Below are positions 10,336 to 24,200 of a DNA stretch of 64,000 bases, one piece after another. This DNA comes from Tribonema minus (lineage: Eukaryota; Sar; Xanthophyceae; Tribonematales; Tribonemataceae): contig JAFCMP010000412.1 of the NCBI GenBank assembly GCA_017506865.1, positions 62,001 to 126,000 of the forward strand, in the 5' to 3' direction. The first letter of the stretch is position 1; every line of letters begins with the position of its first letter. The translations under genes and the position numbers were made by a program. The notes under the pieces are model-generated. The model had not been told where the DNA came from, made no database searches, and worked only from the letters and a program-made list of their open reading frames with translations.

Positions 10336-13300
10336 TCAGATATCAAACACGCTTCGGAGCTGCTCCCCCCTGTGCGCGCCAAACACTTCCAGGAGAACGT
10401 GGCGCGGGTCTGCGTTGGCGTGTTGCGCCATCATAGCCGCCATGCGGCCCTCCTCTCCCAGCGCCAGCAAATTCTCAACATCAACTTCCTCTAGCCCCAG
10501 GTCGTCCTGCAGCTCCGCTGCCGCAGGCGCCATCGCCGCGTTGGCGGCATCGCACCCTATCTCCACCGCGCCGTGCACCTGGCCGTCGCAATCGCGCGGC
10601 AGGCGCCGCTCTAGCCAGTGCCTGAACTGCTGGCAGTACTGGTCGGGGCCACACACAGAGCCGCAGTCTGCGTGGTAATCTGCGAGAGAGGGGAGCTGGG
10701 TGCCGGGGTGCGTGTGGCGGTCGTAGACGTCCTTGAGGCGTAGGTAGGTATCGACGCGGTTGAGGTGCGCCATCGTGATTGCTGCGCAGTGGAGGCAGTG
10801 CCACCAGATGGTGAAGGTGACGAGGCCGGGCCTGGTGATGGCCAGGTTGATGCCGCGCTCTATGTGCTCCACGCCCATCTGCAAGAGGAATTGCAATTGC
10901 GCAACATAAATTGTGAACCCTGGGTGCTGCTGCTGCTGCTGTTGAAGGTATTCAAGATGACACAGCATGCAATCTCTACGTGGTTGTGGCTGGATAAATG
11001 CATGCACGTGCTGTGCCCATTCATGCCATCGTTGGCATCAGGCACGCTTGCTCATGTGATGGCCACATGTGAGGGCGAAATGCACGCATGCATTTTGGGT
11101 TAGTGTTAGGGTTAGGGCCTGACCCTAACCCTAACCCTAACCCTAACCCTAACCCTAACCTTAACCCCAATGCAGCACACCGCAGAAGACTTCAGGACAG
11201 CTCCTTGTGCCTATTGTCCTCATCCAGCATTTTGGATGTCTGCTGTACCAAGCTTCATGAAGCAATACTGAATGAAAAACGAATCAAAAGACTGTAGAGC
11301 TCTACGTGTATATTTGCTCAGTGCCACCGAGTAAGAATCATTCAGTCAACAATGTCTGCCGATACCCCACTCAAAGCTCTTCGATGCAGCATGATCCTGG
11401 TTGATCCCAAACTGGCACATGAGAACAATGAAAGCAATTACATTATGTGCATCATTTTCTGAACCAGGTGTGTTTGTGCAAAGCCTTGGCCCATTGCAAA
11501 AAAATCAAGCTCAGCACCGCAAGTCAGCGCTAAACCAGTATCAACCACAAGTTCAAGCTGCAGTTGCCACTTGAAAGCAACTGACCGCGAGGCGCCCCTG
11601 CATGACCAGTGTGATGCCGTGGTACAGGCACTGCGGCGCGGTGACGGCAACGCAATCTTGCAGGCCGCTGTTGGTGATGACAGCAAGGACTCCATCCCAC
11701 GCGTGCTCCAGCAGCAGCAGGCTGTGGCGCACCTCTGCGCACGTGCTGCGATGGTCAAGGGCCTGTACCAACAAGAACATGCAGTGGGTGAGGTACCATA
11801 TGAGCTGCAGTTGTAACTGCATGGTCCGAAACCCAGCAGGACAGGTTATCAAAGCTTATCAGCGCAATGGGCTTGTCACTTCAATGTCAACACGGAAGTG
11901 CAAATGCGTCAGTTGACCTACGCAGTTCATCACATGGTGACGTGTTAGGAACCATAGGGTGAATTTTGACTAGCCTAACCCTAGATAAGTGAATGTGTCC
12001 ACTGTACTCTCTTGCTTGTCACATGCACACCATGTCAACAGTAGACTTGTGGGTGATGCACCAACGCCCCCTCAGTAAGCAACATGTAGCGCGAGTGGAA
12101 ACGTCAATGTTGTCATGCTTTGCAGTATCCTTTGAACAGACTAACCCGCGCATGCGCTCTTACACCGGCGCCATTTGCAATGCATTATCAACCACAACAG
12201 AACAAATCTTACAGTGACACAGCAGTTACAACTTGACCGACCTTGCTGGCGAACCCCTGCAGGCCAATCATGATGCGCAGCGCGTTGATGGGAGAGCGCA
12301 CGTGCCCCCTCTGTGCCATGAGCGACATCTGTGGCACGTCAATCCCCTCAGGATTGTCAGGGGGCTTGCGCATGGCGTCAGGGGAGTCTAGCAGGCGCGG
12401 CCCATATGCCTGTATGAGGGTCTGCAGCAGTGCACACTCACTCTCAAGCCAGGAGGAGTCCTCACGCATCTGCCCCGCGAGGCCTGTGTGTGTGAAGCAC
12501 GCAGAGAGAGAGAGAGGTGCAGGAGGGCAGGTGTAAACGCATGTACAGAGTGGCTCAGCCAGATGACGGAATTGACGCGGAATGCGGGGCCTTTGACATG
12601 CGTTTGAGTGTGTAGAATATACTGCGGGGCTTCACACTAGCCCTAGCCCTACCACTAACCCCCTGCGCTGCTGCATTGCGCAGCATACAAACACTGACAC
12701 AAATCACCTGGTCTTAACCCAGAAGTCAGCCCTAACCTTAATGCTGGCCCTAAGTCTGCCTGCGGCGTACACGTCCACAAACCAATGTGACAATTGTGAA
12801 TACACTAATGACTTCCACGTCACAACAACTAGCACTCATGATTACTTTAAACATGACCTCCATACACACGCTGTGAGGACTAGGCCGAGCACTTGGGGGG
12901 CCAGCGGCGCCTGTCACTGGGTATCTGCAAAACCGGCCAGGGCAATCCTGCACCAAGTCAACAGTGCAGCGCTCTAAACTGAGCATACAGAGCAGCAGCA
13001 TTGCTTTTATGAACACAAAGCGCATGGCAGCTGTAATGAGTTTACCTGCATGGAGCGTCTGCGAGAAGTGCGCATAGCGCTTGGCCTTGGACGCATTGCC
13101 CAGCATTGAGTGCAGTGTGCCCAGCAGCAGATATGCGCGCACCACCTACATGGCACAAACACACAGGTACAGCACCGTAAGGCGTAAGTTGCAGCAGTCA
13201 TGCTGAAACAAGATGCGACACAGTGCTTCGCCATCAGGAGAGAGTGGTGGTGAATTGCAGTATGTGTGCCTTGGATCAAAAGCTACACATGCACCACGCT

Positions 13301-16300
13301 GCTGCATAATCAAAGTATCAGGTTCTTGGAGAGAGATAGGTGATTGCCACACAGCGCAATTGGTAAAGTGACCTGAACTCGAATCAAGTCTGATCAGGGC
13401 GGCAACATAGCGGGCTTACCAAGATGACTCACACAAGTGGCGGCTCGGTATGTACCCTAACACCCAGACCCTTCAAAGCGCCTGACACAGCAGATAACAG
13501 GCCAATGTAAAACTCTGCTGCTGAATGACAACAAGCGCCAATCAGCAGCGTCCAAGGCATTTAACCCAACCGGCCTGACCATTGCAGACTCGTAGGGCAA
13601 CGGTGCATTCGCTGAATAAGGTGGTCAATCTTCACGCAGTGATGCCTGCACATGTCACAAGCGAGCCCCTACACTCCAACTCATGACGCACACAACTATA
13701 CCCCTACCCCTACCCCTACCCCTGATACCTACATACCTGCACATCTGGTTCGTCAAAGCACGCCCCCAGCGCAGCGGCTGCTCTGTCAGCAAAGGCCTCC
13801 GTCATATGCCTTGGCGCACTAGTGAGACAGGACCCCAAGGCCACCGCACCCCAGAAAACAGCAACACTCGATGGATTTGTTCCTGGTGATGGTGACGGCG
13901 GTGCTGTCATGGTGCTGCTTGAGTCTGGTGCGTGTGCGGGCGCCATTGCCTATTGGAGTGTCACCATTGTTGAAGTTGTGATAACATGGGTGATGAGCAA
14001 CAGACACACACCGCAATGCAGGAATGACCCGTGATGAGAATGCTCTGTCCCACAGGAGATAGGGTTAGGGTTGAAAGTGGTGCAACGTGACAACAAAATG
14101 TACCTACTGCCCGCTGGCTGTAGCCATGTGTGCCTTCGTGCCACCAACATGGGGGCATTTGCATCTTGCAACAAAAGATAGACCACCAAGCACACAGGCA
14201 TGCTCCTGAACCGGCGGCGACCAGCGTTGTAACACACGCAACGGCCATGGGTGACGCCATCATGAGAAAAGTTCAACAACGCAGGCTGACAGTACAGCTA
14301 TACTTCAAGTCTGAAAGTACGAGCAGAGCTCAATTGCGAGTCCACAAACACATCCCACTACTAAAGCCTGCAATGATGTGTGCACTTGCACATCCACCGA
14401 TCCATTGCAGGTTAGTGCTGTTCCATCTGCTGCTTCACATGGTCTAAATGTTGTGTAGTTTGAGTTTTCCACACCTAAGGGATCCAACAACAACACAAAG
14501 TTGCAGTGCAGTGGAGGTGGCTGCTACCCCCACAATGAACAGTGAAACTGCCGCACACATCGATTGAATGCGTCCAAGCAATGCTGCAGTGGCACTTTCA
14601 CAATGGCAGTTTCACTGTGGCAGTTTCACAAACGGCAGTGACGCACCTGCATCATGCCCCGCACCACAATGCTCTCACACGCCAGCGGAGTGAACCCATG
14701 CAGGTCTCTGCAGCACAGCACGAACACCAATGCACAACATTGGGTGTTGCGGTGCGTCTCTGTAAGATGCCCGCCTACACTCAGATTTGACAAGACAATG
14801 TACAGGTAACACCTATGAACCCAGCGATGCTGAGCCACTTGTGCAAGCACGAGTGAGGCCTGCATGCTTCAAGTACATGAAGTAAGTGTTGTGTGGTAGC
14901 ATCCAAAGTGTGAAATTTCAAGTACTTCTAGGCATGATGGCTGCAGTTGTGTTGTCAGCTGTGCCATGAGCGTTTCCACAGCACTTGTGATCTCAGCTAT
15001 GGTATGCAGACATTGTTGACTCTAGCGCAAGCGGTGTGGTTTGGCCAAAGTAGCACCGTGGCTCTCGCGCGCAATGGTCTGAGGTGCACAACAACAACCA
15101 TGTGTACTAAACCAATGTAGAGAAACCAGCCCAGCACATGCCGTGATAAGTTTCAATGGCTAAGATGTCAGAACATGCCGCACTGTTACAGTAGCACCAG
15201 CGCGACAGCCAAACTACATGGGAATGCCTACCTATCTCACGTATGTCCCAGGCCGGCCAACTCCACAGAAACTAGGTAGATGGACAGAGATGCCGCTGCA
15301 TCTGATAACTTGCTACGTGCTACAACGCTGCACATGCTGCTTGCGCTACACCAGCGCTGATTCTTGATGCTGACCTTACTGCAATCTTACTGACCGCTGT
15401 AGCCCTGACCCAGACCCTAGCACTCACTTGAGATACGATGCCAGGAAGTAGTTCTCCAGCCTCCCCACCAGACCAGTGGCAGGTCCCGCCCTGAACGACC
15501 CCCCATGATACACCGCCTCCACCAGGGCTCTTTGGTGGTGACGCGGTGATCCATTCAGCAGCTCACTACCCAGCAATAAGTTGCCGTCAACAGTGGCAGC
15601 GCGCCAGCCGCCAGAGCAAGGTGAGCTGTGCACGAGCGCGCTGTGCACTGACGCGCTTGTAGCACGACTTTCACTGTCGTCACGCAGCAGGTCGGGCGAG
15701 TACGTGCACGCCAGCCCTAGGCGGACGCAGGTCGAGCAGGGCTGCCCCGCGTTGCACTGCCGCTGCATCCTGCTGCACCTGCATTCGCGCAACAGTGAAC
15801 GGGGGTCCTATGATGATGATGGGAACATCAAGGTTGACACGCACGTGCATGGTGAACTTCAAGTGTGGACTTCACGCTGCGGCTGTATGTAGCATGGCAC
15901 ACGTGCGTTCGCGCAACAACAACAGGAACACCGTGGTCAGTCGCCCACATACATCTGTTCCAAGCGGCGAATGATACCGCTTTTCTGTGTAGTCCTGCTG
16001 CTGCGTCTCGCTGCACCTATTTGCGAGCACGATGCGCGATCGTGGACGGGGTCGCTTCGATCTGATTGTTAGATGACATGCATTACTCTGTACACATTCA
16101 AGAGGCGCAGCAGTGCATCGAGTGCAGGGCTACTGCACATGTATGCCAACAGGTACGTTTACTAACTGTAGCCAACAGTGGGGTCAGGATGCAGTTGAAG
16201 ATAGCGTCTGGATTGCAGTTGAGCGCTGATGCAGCATCTGCTCCTGCACTGCAAAACATGGTCTCATGCACTGTTGCAAAACATGGTCTCATGCACTGTT

Positions 16301-17361
16301 GCTAAGTGCAAGCACATATGCAGAACTGTAGCTGTGGCATCTTATTTCTGGTTTGTATATGTGCCGCTACATAAGCTCATGCGCCGGGAGCATATGTGTC
16401 ATGTGAGCTGCAGGCAGTGCAGGACAAACTTGTTGTGATGTTGCAGAGTGCTGCGCCCTGCATCACCATCAGCAGCAGTGACATCTAGGCTGCCATACTA
16501 GTAAGGTCGCATTATATGTGTCGTTCTACTTCTTGTGTTTTCAGCCCCCGTTGCTCCCTGCCCCTGTGGGCCAACCGGGTGAGGCAAGTGCTGCTCGTGA
16601 ATGCACAATTGCAGTGGCCAAAGCGCTAATCGCACAGAAAGAGTGTTACAGCATTCGTTTGCGGCGCATTCTGATCTCAGGGTTAGTGTTACGGTCAGTG
16701 CATGGGTATCGACTCAAGTACCAAAGGCCACAAATGCACAAGAGAAATTGCTGTCAGGAATGCTAGAAGTTGGCTGCCGTGCTTTAAATAGGATCATCAC
16801 AATCACAGCAAATCTTCCGATGAAGGCAAGGAACATTCCTATCAGATGTGCATTTATAATGTTACCATTGCGCACCTGCAAATGCCTTGTACTGCACATA
16901 TGCTTCGCACCTCCCCCTGACACGCAAACAATGAAGTAGCGACAATGCAGTATGCAGCCCAAATGGCATGCTGCCACCTCACGTGGCGTAGAATTTACGT
17001 TCTCCAGCGAGTCTTTGCTGATGGATCAAACCGAATGACCCAGCCAAGCACGGCCAGAAAGCGGACCAACTTCAACTCAGCGAAAGCTGTTGCCCAACAT
17101 GGCATGCCGTGACGACTGCCATGTAAGTGAAGACGCCACTAGTGCATTGGAATTTAACCCCATAATTGACTTGCAACTTTACCTGTCGCAGGTCTTGGTA
17201 ATGATTAGACAGTCCTCCGTGATGCTTGCGCGCAGCACAGCTCCAGGCTGCCCTGCAAGAGCCCCTTCCGCACTCCTGCTTCGCTTTCTGCTTCCGCCTC
17301 GCTCCGCCTCCGCCTTATCCGCCCCCGCCCCACCAACGTGCAGGTTCTCTCCAGCCGCCAT
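10336..17361 (-). CDS. Zn2Cys6 (fungal-type binuclear zinc cluster) transcription factor
   Basis: Eight exons, joined in frame at consensus sites, give about 621 residues: 17361-17183, 15778-15428, 14707-14647, 13949-13737, 13145-13046, 12483-12242, 11762-11586, 10878-10336. The zinc cluster is split by the 1.4 kb first intron: exon 1 ends with CD plus AG, exon 2 starts G-TGC, restoring CDRC and the exact Cys spacing C-x2-C-x6-C-x5-C-x2-C-x6-C followed by TY. A basic stretch (SRKRSRS) lies upstream. Exons 4-8 resemble the middle homology region of fungal regulators, notably VVRAYLLLGTLHSMLGNASK. It should be a nuclear DNA-binding regulator; targets are unknown. Such factors occur in some algae, e.g. 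the Nannochloropsis ZnCys lipid regulator. The start is uncertain: the frame is open upstream to 17580 with further Met codons. Confidence 0.75.
11106..11166. repeat. Interstitial telomere-like tract, head-to-head
   Basis: Two TTAGGG units (11106-11117), a five-base CCTGA spacer, then six perfect CCCTAA units (11123-11158) and a degenerate CCTTAACCCC. The arrangement TTAGGG followed by CCCTAA is that of a chromosome-end fusion. It lies in the last intron of the Zn2Cys6 gene. Confidence 0.85.
13700..13724. repeat. CCCCTA simple repeat
   Basis: Four CCCCTA-type units sit in the Zn2Cys6 intron beside the donor of the 13737-13949 exon, another telomere-like tract of degenerate form. Confidence 0.6.
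16251..16300 (+). repeat. 25-bp tandem duplication in intron 1 of the Zn2Cys6 gene
   Basis: GCAAAACATGGTCTCATGCA and its five following bases occur twice in direct succession without a mismatch. Confidence 0.8.
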
Positions 17362-18253
17362 CGCACCGCCGGCAGGTCCCCAACGGGTTGTACCATGAGG
17401 AGGCGCGCCAGGGTCATTGCACATCCGGCAGTAGCCGTGACGAATATCAGCAGCAGCAACGAGCAAGCTCGTGCCGCACCCTAATTCTGCGCCACCAGTG
17501 CGTCGACGTCGTCTAGGCTTCGAGTGTCCTCCGAAGACGCCGCTTTTAAAATAAGGAGGTTCGACAAGTCGAAGCCACACCTAGTTTATTATGATTTTTC
17601 GTCGAGACGTCGATGTGTATATTAAAAGTGCCGCTGCGTGGGCTTCAGGGTAAGAACCCTCAAGCTCGTGGCGACCATGAGATACAGTGCTGCCCGCAAT
17701 ATGACGAGGACAGGTTCTGCAGAACGCATTGATGCGTCGCTGCGCTGTGGGTGCCGCCGCTTGTGATTGCAGCATGATGGCATGAAGCTGCTGGCGGCGC
17801 TACCGCTGCTGCAGACTGAGCTGGTGCCGCTGCCGCGGTGCTTCAGGTGCCACTGTGCCACATGTCGCGTACAATCTTGCAAGGCCAAGGCAGCGCACCA
17901 CACAATCACGCACGCATTGCATATGCACACGATGCTCAAGCTAATTAGTTGACCCTCGAGCGCGTCATCATTGTGAGGGTATGCCGATACCTTTGTCCAC
18001 TTTATGGTTCAAAGGGGAGCAGAAAGCCCCTGCCAGCGCAGACGCCTCAACCTTCAAAAAGGCAGCCTCTTGAAGCTAATATTTTCACCACTTTTCACAT
18101 GGCCATCCTTGGCTCACGCACGACATCCACTTACAAGGATGGCATCAAGTCGGAAGCCACCTCTGAGTATGCAGCATTTACGTCGCACCAACACACACAA
18201 AGCAGCAAGGACTCACATCGTCATCATATTGCAACATAGTCCAGGTATTGATG
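17362..18253. other. Spacer between Zn2Cys6 gene and ESF1
   Basis: This holds the upstream region of the Zn2Cys6 gene (both genes are on the minus strand) and the 3' flank of ESF1. The Zn2Cys6 frame stays open to 17580, so part may be 5' coding sequence. No other gene is evident. Confidence 0.4.
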
Positions 18254-21200
18254 TCATCGCAGTGCTGGTCGCTTCGGCGTTGCCGCCGCCGCTTGTGCCT
18301 TGGCTTTCAGCTTGTTGACGAGTGCAGACAGTGCTGCAGCTCCCTGCTGCTGCGGTTGCCCTGTGCCAGCTGATGGAGCAGCTGACGCAGCAGGCTTGTC
18401 TGAACGCGCATTTGCTACAGTGCCCTCAACCTGCTTCTTCTTTCGCCGCTTGGTCTGCTCTGTCATGATGGTGCGCATGCCCTCCGTGTCCTGCAGTGTC
18501 CAGTTGTATGCATGTGTGCACAAGCAACGTGTGAGCGACCAATTTTGTCATGATGTTCACTGTTGCATGTCACTGACAGCCATTGCCCAGCTTGATGTAT
18601 TTTCAGAGCATGACAATATTACCTACAGTCGATGTGCGCAGCCGTACAGTCCGGCAAGTGAGCAATGTGAGCCCTTGTACTTTTATTATATTCCACTTGT
18701 GGCTGCGGAAATGCCATGTTGTAGGTGTGTCGCCTTGTTCTCACTCTTGGATGTAGATTGCAAAGCTTGCACGCCACACTCCGCCCCCCACATCACCCCC
18801 AACAAAGCACCCGCAAGCGACTGTCCCCCACATACTAGCAGGGATACCAAACAAAGCTACAAGACTCTCCCCCCACAGACCTTGTACCCACAGCCCTTGT
18901 ACTTTTTATTAATTCTCGCTCAGGGCGCGAAAAAGCCCAGATGATTGTACTTTTATTATATTCCACTTGTGGCTGTGGAAATGCCATGTTGTAGGTGTAC
19001 TTTTTATTAATTCTCGCTCGGGGCGCGGAAAAGCCCAGATGATGGTATAACTTGATGCTGCTGTACGGAATCTGCATTGTACATGACAAAGGCACCACCC
19101 CGTTGCAATGCATAGAAAGGATCATATGGTCCGTGCCCAATGAGTGTTGTGACCACGTTAAAGTACTGCATGCTAAATGGTCAGCACATCAAGCAAACAA
19201 GTACACGATGCATGCCTGACGTTACACAGAGGCTTTCAGCAGGCAACAATAATCGAGGTACAATGCTCCAAAGCCTCGCAGAAATGCAAAGGGCAATGGC
19301 AGGAGCCAAGTAGCCCTTGTACGCATGATGCTGCTCCGACAGTGTGACAGTGACACTTGCCTTGAAGTCCGGAGCAGTACGGTCGATACCAAAGCGGCTG
19401 TCGCCCTCGAGCACTGCTGCAAAGCGGTCGTCCTTCACATCCACATTGAAGCCCTGGCCAGGTGCTCTGTCTCGAGCCTGTGACACATTGCAGGGGAAGT
19501 TCAAGTTGTCAAGTTCAAGCGCACAAGCGTTCTTTTTTCCGCAGGCCCTGATGTCAGGCCACACTATAGTCCATCCGTAGTATGACAGAGACAGCCGTGT
19601 TATCAGAATCACAAAGAACTGATTCTGCAACTCTTAAGTGCACAACAATATACTTCGTATATATATATATATGGCATCATAGATCAATATTGTACCTACA
19701 GTAGCGCTTTGCTGTGACATGCGCTTTGCTCAATCAAGATAGATGCCACTGGTTGGGCGGTAGGTCAACCATCCAATAATCACAACTACCTTTCCTATGC
19801 ATTTCTGGAAAATAGGCACCAGCGCTCTAATGCATGCATGTCGTAACATCCAAGCTCAAATGGTAGAAGTTCAAACATGAAGTACCATGACTTCAGCCCT
19901 CACCTCCTCCTTGCGCTTCCGCTTGCCCCTCAGCTTCTTCCCCTTGACCTTCTCCTCCCTCATGAGAGCGCGCATATCAAAGTTCCTTTCATCCTCCTCA
20001 TCATTATCGCCCGCAAGCAGCAGCGCCAACTCCGACTCATTCGCCTCCGCAGGCCTCCTTTTGGCTGCCTCGCCGCCTCCTTCCATGTCATCATCAGAGG
20101 CGTTTTCGCCGGTTTCCTCGGCGAAGAAGTCATCGTGTTTGTTGGGCTTCGCAGGCGCGCCAAATAGGTCATCCTCCTCGGCCTGTAAGGAACGCAGCAA
20201 GAAAGGTGAAATAAGGTGACACAGCGCCTCCAGTCACACATGAACATGTGCATTGTGATTGATTGAGAAGAGTTGGGTCAGCGCTTTGCCCCAACACTGC
20301 AACATAATGTTTTGCTTCTGCACCAGTACAATTATGCGCAGCAGTAAAGGGCTGCAGGTGCATATGCACTCTGCTTAGGCTCCGACATGCAGCGTAACAA
20401 ACACACACACCCGCAGACTGCTACATGCCACTTGCAGCTGCCGTAGCATGCTTGCGCTCATTTGAAGCAGAGTGTTTCTTATCATGTGCAATTACGGTAC
20501 ATACTCAATCTAGTATGCAGCTGGGTAGATATCACGGAATCGGCAGGTTTCACGACACGACAACAGAAGACAACAAACAGCCAATTCCATCACCTTGTCG
20601 ACGCAGCCGTGCAGACAGCAGCACCTGCAGCAACATGAGCTCATGGAGAACTCAAAAGTGGAGCAACACTTTTGTTGACATTTGCAACTCAGTCAACAGT
20701 TGCCTGTCGCAATGGATTGTTGGAGTTCACTTTGGATAGTCCATTGCCCAAGTTGTGCAGGTTGCAGAGTACTGACCCTGCTGCTGCGTACGCTGATGCC
20801 GCTGCAGCCGGAGAAGTTGGTTGTAACCGTTATGTAACTGCCAACAGAGGGCAGTCCGACGCATACATGCGCAAAAGTGTCGGTTATGAATGCACTAGTG
20901 TCACCACTGTTGTAGTGCTGGTCTGCCCCTTTCTTCCCGCCTTCTGTCGCACCAGTGCACTCAACTCACCTGCTTGCTCACTTGTGTCTAGCATCTCATA
21001 CACGCATGGGCCTTGTGAGCAGGTACGGTCATTTAAAATAGGATGCGCATGCGCCAACAGGTGGCTTGAGGTATAGTTCCATACGCATTGGTCGAGGTCA
21101 ACGTTCAACTACCATACTGACTGACCTCGCTGCCCCTGTTGTCACTGTCCGCCTTCTTTTTCTGTCGCCGCGACTGCTTCTTCTCTGCAGTCTTGCGCTG

Positions 21201-24200
21201 AAACGCCTCCCAGGGTGTCTCGCTCTCCATCTGTTTGGCCTTTTGACGCTCCTCAAGCCTGGCCTTGAGCTTTGCTGCCTTTGAGGCACTGTTTGACCCT
21301 GGTGTGTAGGTTATTTCAGCATCAACCTCCTCATCTTCCCCGCTGTTGCCCTGCTCACATCATATGCGAAGGGGCCAGAAGGCAGATTGACGAGGATCAG
21401 GCCATGATGCAAATGGTGGGATTGTTGCCCTCAAGATAGTCCTGTATGCGCTTGTTGAAAAAGTGTTTATTGTTGAAGCTCACTAGGTGTTGTTGAAGAT
21501 TTGAAACTTGTACAAAGTAGTATTGCATATGGTGGCAAAGAGGATAAGGTGCATGCAGATATAGCACAAATGGCAGTGTGCACAGTGACGATGTGTGACC
21601 AGTCATGTCCAGTGAAAGAGAGCAACAAGAGCTCAGCAGCGTGGCCTGTTTCTGACTTGTCATTCGACTTCTCATATAGGTAAACAGTATAGTAATGGTG
21701 AATTCACGGTGCAAAGGACAGATATAGTCTTGAAAGCCAGCGAACGACCACAAAGCCCTGAGACAGAACCCGTACACCAAAGTCTGCATGCGCTCTCACT
21801 TAATCTCGACACAACATCAACTTCAACCGCCATCTGGGTGAGCACTACTTCTGAGCACTGAGCGTGGTGCATGCATCACACAAAGATACCTGCATGCGTA
21901 CCCAGATGTTGAAGCCATACATACTTCTCATGAAATATGTAACATAGTATATGATGAAGCGAACACACACATGTCAGCGCCCACACAATGCTGCTTCGGC
22001 AGTATTTTGTGTCGAAGCAGCGCAAAGGTGCTTCAGCAGCATCTTGTGTACACGGTCACATCACAACTGACATTGAACATCAACCTCTGTTTGTCTGAGC
22101 GTGGCCTACCTACCTACCCCCCCCTGTCACCATTGCTCAGCACAGCGGTTCCAAGCCACAGTTTGCAAATCAGTACAATTATGCAGCCACACTCATCATA
22201 CTCACGCTTGACAAAGTACCACGGGGCATAGCACTTTCGCGCTTGGTGAACTTCAAGGGGTACGGTTGACTTACTTCAGCTTCATCATCGCTCAGCCCAA
22301 TGCTGCCCAGCAGCAGCCTGCGCACCCTAGCAGCCTCCTTTTCCTTCTCCTTCGACTTGCGTTTTGCCGGGGCCTTCCCGCCAGCACTTCTGCCATTACT
22401 TCTGCCAACATCCTCCACTTCCACCTCGCTCTCACTGCTGCTGCCGCTGCTGCTGCCATCGCTGCTGGCTAGGTAGGCCGCAAAGTTTTCCCCTGGATCG
22501 TCGCCCTTGGACAGTGCCTGTCTCCAGCCGCCGCTGCCTGCCACCAAGCGCAGCCTGTCGTCCGGAGCTTCGTCCCATGTGCATACCACCTGCCCATTAT
22601 CGCACGGGCAAGAGTCCAGGACATGATGAGCCTTTCAGGCTTGACTTGAAGTTGATCTACCTGGCTCCCTACATGTATCAGGCGGGCAGGTAGCAACCCA
22701 GATTCATGGTGGTGGTGAGAGCTAGGCTTACATGCTGCCAGTACTGTTGCTGTTGAAGTTACAGTACCAATGAGCTATTCTGACCTTAAAGTGACCGCAG
22801 AAGTGCGACTCGACAACGATCGCACTCGTATCAACAGCACAGCTCAGCATCTGTACAGAGTGTAATGTGATTCACCACAGCAGAGCAAGGTCACTGCTGC
22901 GGCATTGTATTGTGCATAAGGATGATGAACTCTTGTCTCTCTCATGCAAGAACAACCGTAACTCTACAATATGGGGGGGGGGTTCAAGCTTGCCTTAGTC
23001 TGCTGCAGCGCCTTGAAGATGAATTGCGGCGGCTCGTATGTGCTGGGCACTGATGTGGCCGTGTCCCTCAACTTCAACTCTTTGAATGAGGTGTCGTCCG
23101 GTACAAACCGCAAGTCCAGGGCCACCCGCGACGACTCAAACTCCATCCCGTCAACCTGCACCAGCGCCACGGTACAATATCAGCATCACGTAATGCGTTT
23201 GCTTAGATGCTGAATGCGGACACACAAGAACAGGTCTGAGTACACACATGCAACCTCACAACGTGTCCCGATCAACGGCATGTAAAAGTACGGCACTAAT
23301 CCGTGCATGCGCAAGCGTACAAATGCCTGCTCCATAATGTTGTCACCCAGGAAGTGAGTAGGTGTAGCAGCAAAATCTGACCTGAACCTGACAGTGACCT
23401 AGACAACAGAATTGTTGCACTGCATGTATGCATGTATGGCCATATCATGTGACCGGTCACAGGCAGCTGCTGCACTTGTTTCAATGCGCTGGATCTCACT
23501 ATGCTGTTTTTTAGATAGCTTGATAGGCGTACTGTAACATAACAGTTTCCAACAGTAAACTATTGATGCCTGAAGGTGTGCATCTGCAGCATGCACACAT
23601 GGCACTTAAATGATCATCATCACCTCACCTCTTTGTAAATGACATCTGCTGCTGCCTTTGTTGAGCACTCCACCACTGCAAAGTAGTATTTAAGCTTCTG
23701 CAGCTCATATGCGCGCAGAGCCTCCTGATCAAACCCATCAGGGCTCTTGCCACTGCCGTTGGTCTGATGGGAAAGAAGCACAGCAGCACCAATCGATGTC
23801 GGGTTGGGCCATGCATAGTGCAATACACAGCAGCCTGTCAATGTATTTATAAGAGTACGCATGTCAACGCAGGTAAGACATGAACCAGCTCAAGGGACCT
23901 AGGCGAGCTTATGAGAACACAATGTGCGCAAAATCAAAAGGATGCACCATTGTGATGTATGTACGCATGTACTCTCACCCGAAGCACATTCATGACTGCA
24001 TGCACGCACCTCAAGTATTGTAATACATGTATCAATGTCACTACAGTACATGCTTGATGTAACCACATACATACATGCATGAAGTTGTGGAACGTGTGAA
24101 TCTGCCGTGTAGACTACACAATTTCCAACCGTCGATGTCATGCCACTACATATACTATCAAGACGTGCCACCACATACACTATCAAGACCTGACGTCATA

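Noticed and set aside
13345..13405. tRNA-like stretch (GCGCAATTGGTAAAGTGAC followed by GAACTCGAATC)
   Set aside because: The A-box and B-box resemblances are only partial and I could not form acceptor and anticodon stems.
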